From Agelaius tricolor (Eukaryota; Chordata; Aves; Passeriformes; Icteridae): a DNA stretch of 64,000 bases. The stretch covers positions 23,001,881 to 23,065,880 of the forward strand of contig JALJCS010000001.1 of the NCBI GenBank assembly GCA_023055355.1, written 5' to 3'. A program made the translations under genes and the position numbers. Every line of letters begins with the position of its first letter. The first letter of the stretch is position 1. The notes under the pieces were generated by a model that worked only from the letters and a program-made list of their open reading frames with translations, was not told the origin of the DNA and made no database searches. Shown here piece after piece: positions 26,612-46,150 of the stretch.

Positions 26612-27234
26612 TGTCAGGACCCAGGACATCCCTCTGGCTGTCCTGAGCAGCCAAGACCCCTGCCAGGGAGCTCAGAGACCCTGGCACAGAGCCCAAAATG
26701 CCTGTGGTTTTGATTATGACCCATGGAGCAAATTACCAACCTTGTACAAAGATCAGCAAGCCACAACAGTTTAAGTAGAATATTAGTGAAGTTATCACGG
26801 GGTGGAAAAGTAGATTTTAGGGTTTTTGGTATGGGGGTTCAGGAGGCAAGATAGAGGGATCTGGGAGTGTCCAGCCTTTCTCCTTCTTCTTCTTGGCCTC
26901 CATCTTCTGCTGTGATGGTGGCACTTCTAGATTGGTTTAGAGTAGAAGCTCACTGTCTAACATAGGTGATAGGTATTGGAAAGTAATTGTAAACATTGTA
27001 CATGTAGTTTTTAGTATAAAGACATAACACTGCCCCGGGGCAGGCAGAATGCCTCAGACTGTCTTGCTGAGCACACCTTGGCAGAGCAGGAGAAAATTTT
27101 TTATAGATAAGATAAAATAAACAACCTTAAGACCAAGAAATGAAGAGCCCTGACTCCTTCTTCAAGCGCCGGGCTGGGAAAAGAGACTTTCGAACTCTTC
27201 TCGGGGTCACTGTGACCAGCGAGAGATCCCGGCA
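26612..27234 (+). mobile_element. Solo ERV LTR copy 2 with 6-bp target-site duplication
   Basis: This 623-bp LTR begins TGTCAGGACC and ends CCCGGCA. It is flanked by the perfect 6-bp duplication CACCAT (26,606-26,611 and 27,235-27,240). A 6-bp duplication is typical of ERVK-like elements. The intact duplication shows a complete boundary and an insertion event separate from the older LTRs it landed beside. Its 3' end is 265 bp upstream of the RD3 start-codon exon, in the sense direction. No internal retroviral sequence remains. Confidence 0.92.
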
Positions 27235-27452
27235 CACCATGACTTGGCATTTCCTATCTTTAGGCCTCTGCTCTCCACGGGGCCCTTGCAGGCCCTGTGC
27301 CTGCTCCACTCCAGGGCAGCCAGAGGAATTTCCTGGGTTCCCACATCAAGGTGCCCAGCACCAATTTTTTCCAAGTGGTTATCCAGCAGCAATTTTAACA
27401 GCAGACTGGGGGGCTGTGGGGGGAAGTGTTCTCAGCTGAGGTGTGTTGATGA

Positions 27453-35825
<8,373 letters not shown>

Positions 35826-36638
35826 CTCTATACTGAATAAGGTTTTTAGACACTGATATTTCGAAAGCTCAGTTAACCCTTTTTTAACTCTACTGTTTCT
35901 TCTTTTTTCCATCTCTCTTTTCCTGCCTGTCTCTGTCTTGGAAGCTGTGTCTGTAGTAACTGCTGATGATGCTGCTGATGCCCGCAGCCTGTGACACCAT
36001 TTATGACCAAACATGGTAGCCTTTCCTGTAACTCAGTAGCTGTTCAGTAACCTTAAGGACCTTAAGGCCCATTTACTATCTCATTTTTATTACTGCTTTC
36101 TTGTGGAAAATGAATTAGTTTTGCTATGCCTTTCCCTTCCAGCCTGGCTGTAGTTATCTATAAAAACTTTTGGCTCAAGCTACTGAGAGCTGCTGGCTGC
36201 ACCAATCTTGCTGAAAGCAAGACAGCCACTTAAATGAGTGAGGCTTGCAGGATCAGGCTTGTGAGCTAAAGCTAATATCTGATTTGGAACTGAACTTCCT
36301 TTTCCAACTAATAGCCTTCCTCAGTGCTACAACAAACTTCACAGGTAACCTCAGCACTGCTCTTGATCTGCTTTTTTGCTGACAGTTCACAATCCAACCT
36401 GAGTAGAAACAGACCCAAGCTTTTTGAGATTAAAGACCAATCATGTTCCACAACCACCAGTTTATGCATGTTCAAGTTTCTTGGGTACTTTCTCTTTTGT
36501 GCAGGCAGAACCCCCAGAACTTAGCACCTGCAGAACAGATAGAAATTTATCACCCTGCTGTGTAGATACACAGGTGGATACCTCAGTGCTGTGTCAAGTG
36601 CTGTTCTGGCGCCTCAGTGCTCCACCCTACACCCCAGA

Positions 36639-36644
36639 AATAAA
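36639..36644 (+). terminator. Candidate RD3 polyadenylation signal (proximal)
   Basis: Canonical AATAAA 814 bp after the RD3 stop codon, the first perfect match downstream. Confidence 0.35.
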
Positions 36645-38219
36645 TCAGAAATCACCCTACACCCCAGAAATTAATGTTTATGGCCAAGCCTGAAAGAGGG
36701 CTGAAGTAGAATATCCATGTAAAAGGAAGGGTGAAGGGACTCAGCATTCATCTCCAGGGCTCTCTGTACAGTGGCAGCAGTTGAGATCATGTGAACATTT
36801 GCTGCTGTGAGTGACTGAAGTGCTCTGGCAGATGAAGATTCTTCTGAGACCTTGAAGAGACAGGAAAATGCCACTAAGAAAAAGCTGCTAAGGCCCTAAC
36901 TCAGCATTGGCAGGGAGAGCTCTCACCAGCAAAGGAAACAGCAGGGCACACTGTGAAAGTCAAATGTCCTGTAGAGAACCCAAGGGCTAGGATGCTTTGT
37001 GGTGACCAAGGGGAGATGGGGAATGAAGAGAGGGACTTGCTTGGATGACTGGCTTCTGGGGAATCATCTCAGTGGGGTACAGCCTCCTGGAGGACCCTGT
37101 AGCTTTGTTGTTCTTTTGTCCGTTTCCAGCTATTTTTCCCTGGGGATCTTTGCAACAGCATGTGGGTTCTACAGCCAAGATTAAAACCCTCTGAAGCTGT
37201 GCCAACTCTGGGAAGAATTCCAGTGCATGAAATCTATCCTAGACTAGAAATGTGCAGCTTCTCCCAGAGATGGAGGAAGGCAGCATAAAACAAAGATCAA
37301 GATCAACCCCCTAAGAGCTCTCTGAGACTGGGATTCTGACTCTTCCTCTCTCCCCTCTGGGCTATGTAAAATTGAAGACAAAGCTTTCTTAGCAGCAGCA
37401 GGCTGCAGTTTCTATCCCTTGGTAAACATTGCTGCCAGCAACCCTCCTAGGGACAGAAAGCAGCTCACTTTTAATCAAAAAGTCAGGGCTTCCAAATACA
37501 GCATCCAGTTTGGGACAAGCTATTCCAAGTTTAGGTCAATGAGGGAGAGTTTAAAGCCTTCTGACAATCAGCTTAGTCTTTTTCAGCCATATGTCCTTGT
37601 GAAGTAACGTGATTGTGTACATGAAGTAAAAACCAAGGCTAGACATACTTAGCATAACCTTAGCTGTCTAGAAGATGTAGGATCTCTAGCAAGGGGTCAC
37701 CACAATTTGCAGAAACAATTCTTGTTTGGAAAAGAGTCAGCCATATATTTTTTTATATATTTGCAAGCCACTGTATGGTACTGAAGACTGAGATGAGTTC
37801 AAGAATTTCATGCTAAAGCTCTGTTTTCATTTTATTTGCACTTATGTTCTGTTTGGCACCTTCAGTATTGACTGCATCAATGTAATGCTGGGAGACATGG
37901 GACCTACTGCCACACAGCTCTTTGTTACAGCAGTGTCAGTAGCACGCTCACTCTTTCTTAAGGAGAATCAGCAGTAAGTACCTGCCCTGCAGCAATGTTC
38001 TAAGCCAAGGAAATCCCTGATGGGTGTTCACACTATCACAGTGGCCTGTGATTGTGCTGTGTCCTTCACTAACAGCTTCCAGCTGGCAGACACCATTCTG
38101 GTGCAGCCAAGGAGACAGAGCTGACCTTTGGTCAAAGCCCTGCATGTTATGGAGGCCAGGCTGGGGCACTGCTTGTGACAGCTGTTTTGCCTCAACTTAT
38201 CTATCATTTATAATTCCAC

Positions 38220-38225
38220 AATAAA
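38220..38225 (+). terminator. Candidate RD3 polyadenylation signal (distal)
   Basis: Canonical AATAAA about 2.4 kb after the RD3 stop. An alternative or additional 3' end. Confidence 0.3.
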
Positions 38226-41200
38226 ATGTAATCCAAACTCTTGAACAGTAGTATCATTCTCCTGTACCCCTTCTGGAAGTTACACTGGGCTCCACAGTAG
38301 GATCTGATGGTAGAGGGATATTCAGATACCAAGCTAGGAGAGATCTATTCTTACTCCATGCTCTCTAGTACTCTTACAGAGATAGAAGTAGTACCATGTT
38401 TGCCTGCAGCCAACTGCTTGGAGACTGACTGTGAGCTCCTGCATTGTGTGTGCAGCAGCAGGGACTGAAGCAGAGCTGGGAGGTGAAAAGGGTGCATGAC
38501 TGCTGCACTGCTTGTGGTGCTCATTTTTCTTAGAAATGCTGTACACTGAACCTTAAATGATCCTTCGATCTCAGCATGCAGCAACAACTATGCACTCATG
38601 TTTGCCTTGTCCTAATTCCACATTTGGCATGGCTAAATTAGTGTCAGTTCAAATGAGGAGCATGAAATGCCTGACTGTCCCCACCTACTGTGCTATGGTC
38701 CATGGCACTGGGCACACACAGCGGGCTAACCAGATTGTTTCTGGCTAAAGCCAACCCAAATGATCCATTGCAGGTGCCTCACAAACCATAAATCTGCACT
38801 AATGGTGGTCTGAAACAAACTCTCATGAAACTTGCGTAGTGTGAAGATCAGGTCTTCATTGGTAACTGTCTGACTCCACAGCTCCGTTCCTCCTGGGCTG
38901 CACTACTTGCTAGTGTAGAAAAACAAACAAAAAAATCTTGATGAGACCATCTGATCTGTTTTTAGCACCTCCCGAGAGCTTGTCCTGTGTCTTAATTCTT
39001 TAAGGAGAATGCAACATTAACTATCAGCTATATAACTATTAACAAGCAGAAGTGAACTGAACAAGAATTATCCTAAATCCTCAAGCTTTCTTTCAGAAGG
39101 CTTTTGGTATCAGCTCAGAGCATCACTGTTGCCCCATTGCTGACAGTGTTGTGCTGTCCAAAGGACACTGTCACACCCAGGAAGAAGCAGTCCTAGACTT
39201 GCTATACCTGCTAAAAAGTAATGGCAGCAGCTCAGCTACACTGCCCAGCTTCCAGGGGCTGGCACTCCTTAGAGCCACTGCTCTCCTGAGGGAGGCTGTG
39301 CAGCCCTGCCCCTGGCTTCTAGAGATGAGCCTGGCCACAGGCCGTGCCAGCCAGAAAGGCTGTGCAGGCAGGAGCTGAGGTTCCTCACCCCCAGCAGCAC
39401 AGAGTTCAGGCAGCTGTCATGCCATGGGGAATTGGAGTAAGCTCTGAGGGAAACACCTGTCTGCTGACACTGCACTGTTTATACATTTCAACACAGAACC
39501 TTGGAGAATTAAAGCAAAGCTGTGGAATAGAAACCAATTTATTTGTACTTGTTGTCTTTAATTAAAGGTCTCCTGAAATATAATCTGTCTATATCTAGCC
39601 AAACACAACAGCTGTTCCACTGCTCTACTGTGTACGTATCAAAGCAGGAAGGCACAAATGCTAAAGGCACTTGATCTAAACAAAAAAACCTCCATCCTCT
39701 CTCTTCAGGTACACATGCAACTGCCCACCTTCTATCTTGCCACCTCTACAATCAGATCTCAAGATATAGTGATAAATAACCAGGATTAAGCAATTGCAGA
39801 GGTCTGAAGTTCTCTGAAGCTACATGGTCTGCAGATACAACCTTGAATCGAAATCTTCATCAACATGAACGTGCTTCTGAGCACGTCTTACATGAGCCAG
39901 TATCACCACAAAAGGAGATGACAGGAGAGACAAAATGGGTGTTTTGTCTCCTGATACTTTTGAGTCACTCTGTTGATTCCATACCTGATCCTGTGTACTG
40001 CAACACTTCAGTATCAGCAGATGGCCCCAGATGGCTCAGAGCTCCCTGTGCTAAGCAACGTATATACAAAGCATGCATGTGTTTTTAACAAAAGGGAACC
40101 ATTTTTCCCCCACGAGGTATTAGTGAAGCATGAATTGCATTGCTTAGCACATCCTGCACATGAGACAGATGAGTGGTTCCAAAAGGGGACTGTGTGAGTA
40201 CAGGGGGTTAGTAAACCACAGCGCCCTAGACACAGCCTATAGCACAGAGTTACTCCCTGCCTGAAGCTGTGGACAAGCAAATCTGTGTTGTTGCTTACAC
40301 CACTTCCCCCAGACAATGCTATAGGTCTCTCCTAGAAGGAAAACTACAGTTTGACTGAATGACCACTCTGATATTCCTGTGTCCTGCTGCACCTCCTTGC
40401 TAAAGGATATGGCACTTCAGTTTTGCCCAAAAAGCATTCTTACAAGAACTGGACTGCATCAGTCACAGCCTTCTTGGTGTGCCCTGCAATACAGGAAGGG
40501 CTCTTAGGCCTCCCTCAGTTCCACCCACCTGTGCCAGACAGAGACATCATAATTTCAGTGCCTGCCTTGCCCTGGTACTGCTGTCTGTGTGAGGGCTGCT
40601 GGCACAAGGGACCTCTTGTTCCCTTTGCATGGTCAGACAAGTCATGTCTCAAGCTGGCTTACATCAGAGAGATGCTCTGCTGGCCCTGAGTGCTGGGTCT
40701 TGGGGCCAGGTCTCCCAATGACTACCAGGTATTTTCTGTGCATTTCCTGCACAAAGATATTCTCAGACAAAGGGAAAATCCTTACAGATGAGATCTTAAA
40801 AAACACAACAGAAAGGTGAGAAAGAGACCTACAAGAATACACTGTATACACTGTCACTGGACACTTCATAATATTATAAATTTTTAGGGTCCTGGCTAGG
40901 ATTATCCCATATAGCATCTTACCTCTGTATTTTAGCCAGAGACACATGTTGCCTTTACCAAATAAATGTAATGTAACCCAGGAGCAGAGACACCAAAGTG
41001 AGGAAAAGAGCTTCTGTGTTTTTAACATCAGAATATCTGCTCTCAGAATGCAATTACTATTACATCTGGTTAGTGTTCACAATGCTGTATCCTCCGAGGC
41101 CTCTATCAGGTCACAGTCCATCTGCAGTACTTTTTCAACCTATTTTTTTCCAGTATCAAGTGGCTTAAAGCAACAGATTGCACTTAATTTGGCCTGAAGA

Positions 41201-41628
41201 CTATTTAAATAACCAGATGTGTTAATCAGCAGTGACACTGAAATACCTCTTACATTGGAGAGTTTTCTTTCTATATTCTGGCACTGGTATTTAGGAGATG
41301 GAGAAGAGCAGAGTGCAGTTTCTGGAGAACTCAGCAGCCCCAGGTAGGGTGAGGCACCTTCCAGGCCCCTGCTGGCTCTCAGCAACCTCCTCCTGTTGAA
41401 TTCAGCTACTGAGAAGTTAAAGGCTTCCTTCTGCGTTTGGCACACAGGCACCAGCAGAAGAGACTATTGTCTGTCCTCAGCACAGCCAAGGGCAAGAAAG
41501 GAACAAAGACTGGATTAAATTCATAGGACAGCAGTAACACATGTTCCCCATAAACAACCATAATTAGGAATTTGCGAGCTAATTATAGGGTTTCAGAATA
41601 AGAAAGTGCAAAGCCAATGTCCAAAGGT

Positions 41629-41648
41629 AAAAAAAAAAAAAAAAAAAA
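41629..41648. repeat. A20 homopolymer
   Basis: Twenty uninterrupted A residues on the plus strand. No retrogene or LINE body was recognised next to it. Confidence 0.9.
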
Positions 41649-43062
41649 GGTTTCTGTGACATTGCAGCTGGCCAGCATTGCCACCTACCGGCAGATATTC
41701 CAGCACCGACCAACCAGGAACGGGCAGCAGCTCGGGACAAATTCCTCACTCCCACACCACTGTTCTGTCACCCCTAGAGCAGCTCACGAGTGGGGAGCAA
41801 AGCGAACACAGGAGATGTTAGCCCTGGTGCTCAGTGCCTGAGAGGAAGATGGCACCAGCTGCCACCATGGACATGGGGCCTCTCAGGCTGGGTGGGGATG
41901 GTGTTCCTCAGGCTGCCCCAAAGGGCTCTCAGGGGCTTCCTCAGACCCCTCAGCACTGTGTCCTGCTTGTCCCTCGGACAGCACTACATCAGTCACACCC
42001 CTGAAGCACAATTTAACACTGAAGTTGAACAGGCAGGGAGAAAAAATACCTGTTGCCAACAAGCAAATCAATCTTAATCTCTGCACTGGACAGTAATTTT
42101 GATGATTAATTTTGTCCAGAGATGGAACTAGGTAGATGGGTGCTTGCCAATCATTTTAAGAAGCAGGTCCTCAAAAACTCACCCTACAGCTTGAAATATA
42201 ACCAAGTGCAAACTGGTTATTTTCAGTTTCTCAAGTGTGCCCAGGACCTCCTGGAGGGTTTTCCTTCAGGAAAACCCACTATGACATAAAATCCAGCCAT
42301 TCCACAGAGTCCTCAAATGACAGTGGAGGTCCCAGCCTTGAGTGTTGAACCAGAACTTTGGAAACTTGTTTCTAAATACACACAGCAAATACACCCACCA
42401 TAAGGAGGGTGTTCAACACAAGAAAGGACATCAGAGCTCCACCAGCCACCAAGGCCCTTGCCCACACGAGGAAAGGCTCAGCAGGTGACCCCAGGGCAAA
42501 TCACTTCAGCCTCTCTGACCTCTGCTCTTCCCCTGCATGTAGAGCTCACTGTTTTTCCTGCTGCAGAGGATGACTGGGAATGGTAATTCCTGCAGCATGA
42601 AACCCCAAGTACATCCAAACAGCACACCCTGCCCAAGTTTAACCATACTGAATATTGAACTGTTTCCAAAATGGCAGGCCCTGCTCAGCTGTGCAGGATG
42701 AGACAGTTTAGCTCCATGGAGCCAGGCACTTCCAAGTCAACGTGGCATTTATCAATATTGCCTCAGCTTTTCATCTCTGCTACGTTTTTGTGTGGGCAAA
42801 AGAGTGAAGTTCAAGCCAACCCTAAAGGAAATGAGTAACAAAGGATTGCACTGCCCACATGAACTGGCTGGGATAGAACAAACAGTGCCAAGGAGGATGG
42901 GCATGGCAGCAGCAGCTCAGAGAATGTATCCTTCATCTCCTTCCCGACAGTGACTTCTGCTTCTGAAAATTCTGCTGCTAAAAAAATTCAGTTGAGTTCT
43001 GCACAATTCTCAGAATGGAAAACTGTGTAGAACACAGAAGGTGAGTGATAGGGAAGACTGTC

Positions 43063-43100
43063 ACACACACACATACACTCACACACATACACTCACACAA
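43063..43100. repeat. CA-rich microsatellite
   Basis: CACACA units are interspersed with TACACT units over about 38 bp. Confidence 0.9.
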
Positions 43101-46099
43101 AAGGCAGGTTTCACATCTAAAAGACCTCTGTTACTTGGCATTTTAGGAAGAACCTCAGCTTGCTCAGCCAGGTAAGCTTCTGCAGCCCCTGCCTCATCAC
43201 CTGACCTCTGCCCACTCCACAACTTCTGACAGCAGCCATCTCCCTCCAGCCCTGCCTCACCTGTTCCACTGCTCTCCTGTTCCAGCCTTCAGCCCTGCCC
43301 ACAACATGCACTTCTTGGTAGACCTGGCAGGAAGTCTCTCTATCAGCCATGTGTGTTACCAGGTTAACATCCCACAGTAAACTGCCTCACATTTCCCTCA
43401 TGCAAATTTCTCAACTTGATTTTCAGCACATTCTTCCTGTTGTAAACTTCTCACCTGGAGGTGCACCTGCCACAACAGGGATTGCAGCAGTATTAAGAAA
43501 CCAAGCTCTAGTGAAAGGGTCAGTGAAATGACCTGAGGGTGCAAGGTGTGGAAAATTATTTTGGCTGTGCTCACTATGGAGGGCTGGAATCTGTTGGCCT
43601 TTTCCCAACAGCAGATACTCAGTGCCATGAAGATGCACAGGTCTCACTGCTTGTGGGGAAAGATGGAGAAGGGAAGGATGCAACATGACTCAAGCCTCTT
43701 TAGAAACCTGAGAATCTACATCGAGATGGGTAGAACAGAAAAGGAGGCTTACAAAAGCAACAACTGCTGGAAGTTTCAGAGAGCACTTGTAACTGACTGG
43801 GCAGGAGAAAATAAAGCAGAAATCACTGACACAGTGTTTAAGCAGCTTGGCTTTGTAGAAGAAATGATAGCTCAGAAGTAAATGCTGGTACAGAAATATT
43901 TTAAAGCATCACCAAAGCATACCCAGAATGTAAAGAAAAATAAACAGAAAATTTCTCTGTCCTGAACACACACCAAAAAAAGGTTTGTTTTGTAAGAAGA
44001 ATTAGTTTGACTCATTTTTGTACCATGAGAAACAACTACCAAAACCTTAAAGGAAGAAGAGTCCACATCATATTACTAAAGGCCCTTTGCCTTTTCCCTA
44101 CTAATGCAGAACAGGGCAGGAGTTTTTATGATCTTGACCAAGGCAACAAAAAGCAAATTATTTTAACTAAGTATGAACATTCCAACCAATGCAGTTCTTT
44201 ACAAATGTGACCTCTGCATTTCCCATTGCTATTTTCTTTCCATTTTCCAAATTTCTACTCCTTACCCCGCACCAAGTTTTCCAAAATTACACTATCTTTG
44301 CATAAAATGTAACCTAGGGAATGGGAAGGATGCTGTCTTCTAAGAGTGTGTTTGGGATTAACCTTGTTATGCAAAGTCCAGAGACAAAAGCTGCTTATCT
44401 GGGCAAGATGCTTTGACATCACTAGCTAGAAAATACCAAAGTAGCATAAATCAAAGTATAATCCCCATGATAAATAAAAGGGGTTTTCTTATTTCGTTGT
44501 TTTTTCCCCCCCGCAGTGACATTTCAGAACAGTGCTTTCAAAAAAACCCTTTTGATTGTTTTTTGATTGTTGGATTAAAAGTCAAGGAAACTCCATTTCT
44601 TACCTATGTTTTTTTTCAAGTTTTATGTTCATAAGGATGTATGGAATTTCTCTGCTGGATCAGGGCTTTAGTTTCTAAAGAGTTACTTCTCTGCAACAAC
44701 TACAAAATGCTTCACAACAAAAGAAAACTAGGGAAAGGAGAGGATTCTAGTATCTTCAGAAGGCTTCACACATCAAAACAGTTATAAATTATCCCTTGAG
44801 CAATGGTACAAATCTTCAGGTTCACTTCAAAACACTGTAGCAGACACAGACACAGTTTTCCATTTGCTCTTTAATGATCTCCCCCCGCTCTGACTGCTGT
44901 ACACTTAATGTTTTTGTCAAGGTCAACTCCCCTTGAGTCCTTCCTTCAGGCATTCCTAAACCACAGCTCCTGGGGAGCACGTGCTTCACAGTGATTCCAG
45001 TGAACTCCCACAGCAGGGTTATGTACAGAGGGACCTGCTGGGTAACCTAGAGTCAAGGTGTGGAAGGAAGAGGGCAGGCACTGAGCAATTTACCACAGCT
45101 GGCACACCCACAAGCTCTGCTGGGCTCCTGCTGGCTGTCCAGACCTGTCTCATCTCCCAGTGGACTCTCAGCAGACCTGTGAAGTCACTGTCCCTGCCTG
45201 CCTCAACACCATGCCACAGCTCTTTCTCCATCAGACCAAGGCATGCCGATGGCACGTGCCTTGCTGCACTGCAAAGAGGGGAAGATTTGATACAGGCTCA
45301 CAGGATCAGAACAGCAGGCCACAACTCCAGAGCTTTCAGCCTAGGAAATGCAACTCCAGATTTGGGGGGGGTAAACTATCTATTATGAACTGAACAACTG
45401 ATTCAGGTAAACAAACAAAACCAGAGACCTTTCCTGCTTCTACTTTAGGATAAAAATAATTTGCTACTATTATTGCTCTAGAGTATTTTGCTGTTACACT
45501 TTCTAATGAGAGAGAGAGCAATAAACTGTCCAGAGAAACACCACATCTCGAATTCTGAAAGAAAATAACATATTAGTGAATGAACTTTCAAAAAAAAAAA
45601 TCATTTATGTAAAAGGATGTCTATTTACAAAGGTCAGTTTGCTCTTTATGATATGCATAACCACTACCAGAAAAAATATACATAAAAGAAACACCTCATC
45701 TTTCAAATAAACATTTACAAATACTCTGCTTAAACTACTAGAAAAATTAAGACATTTGAAATTAAGAGTGCATTCTGCATGCAGTTAAGATAGAAATTAC
45801 ATTGCTGGACTTCAGTGTGTCATCTCCTATCACTGTGAACAACAGACACTTGGGCTCTTCTAAAACACCACAGCCTGGCTATTACCTTAGGATCTCAAAA
45901 GGAGGACATGGAGCTCCATGAACAAGTTATCAGCTACTCTGTGTTTTGCCATTAAGAAAGGACATCCCAATTTTCTTCTCAGTAGGAGGGTCTGGTCTTG
46001 TCCAACTTGGTGTCCTTTTCCCTGAGTTTCTCTTTAGTGTCCTGCTAGGATGATGGCTGGCTGGGTACATCTGCCAGTCCTTGGTGAGGATTCCTCCGG

Positions 46100-46150
46100 T
46101 TACAAGGCAGAGTTCAGGAATTCCAGGAGCTGGGCACGGTTCCGGTCTCT
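46100..46150 (-). CDS. Ser/Lys-rich gene, terminal coding exon 6
   Basis: Acceptor GCTCGACAG|AGAGAC, then RDRNRAQLLEFLNSAL and TAA. It is only 51 coding bases. An overlapping 143-codon frame in another register (45,930-46,361) is incidental. The preceding intron is about 1.4 kb. Confidence 0.75.
   Translation of the reverse strand, partial: RDRNRAQLLEFLNSAL

Larger units (their letters stand above)
35826..38225 (+). other. RD3: RD3 3' untranslated region and flank (extent uncertain)
   Basis: There is no further coding sequence after the RD3 stop. Candidate AATAAA signals lie at 36,639-36,644 and 38,220-38,225, and human RD3 also has a long 3'UTR. A short direct repeat of an ACCCTACACCCCAGAAAT unit occurs at 36,625-36,673. 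The actual transcript end cannot be decided from sequence alone. Confidence 0.4.
38226..46099. other. Non-coding DNA between converging genes
   Basis: RD3 ends to the left and the Ser/Lys-rich gene ends to the right, so this interval should hold both 3' ends and intergenic sequence. I recognised only simple repeats: A20 at 41,629-41,648 and a (CA)n/(CACACAT)n tract at 43,063-43,100. The 111-codon frame at 43,546-43,881 has no recognisable motif. No clear AATAAA for the minus-strand gene was seen close to its stop. Confidence 0.45.

Noticed and set aside
43546..43881. 111-codon plus-strand frame
   Set aside because: No motif, no upstream promoter signs, and intergenic context between converging genes.
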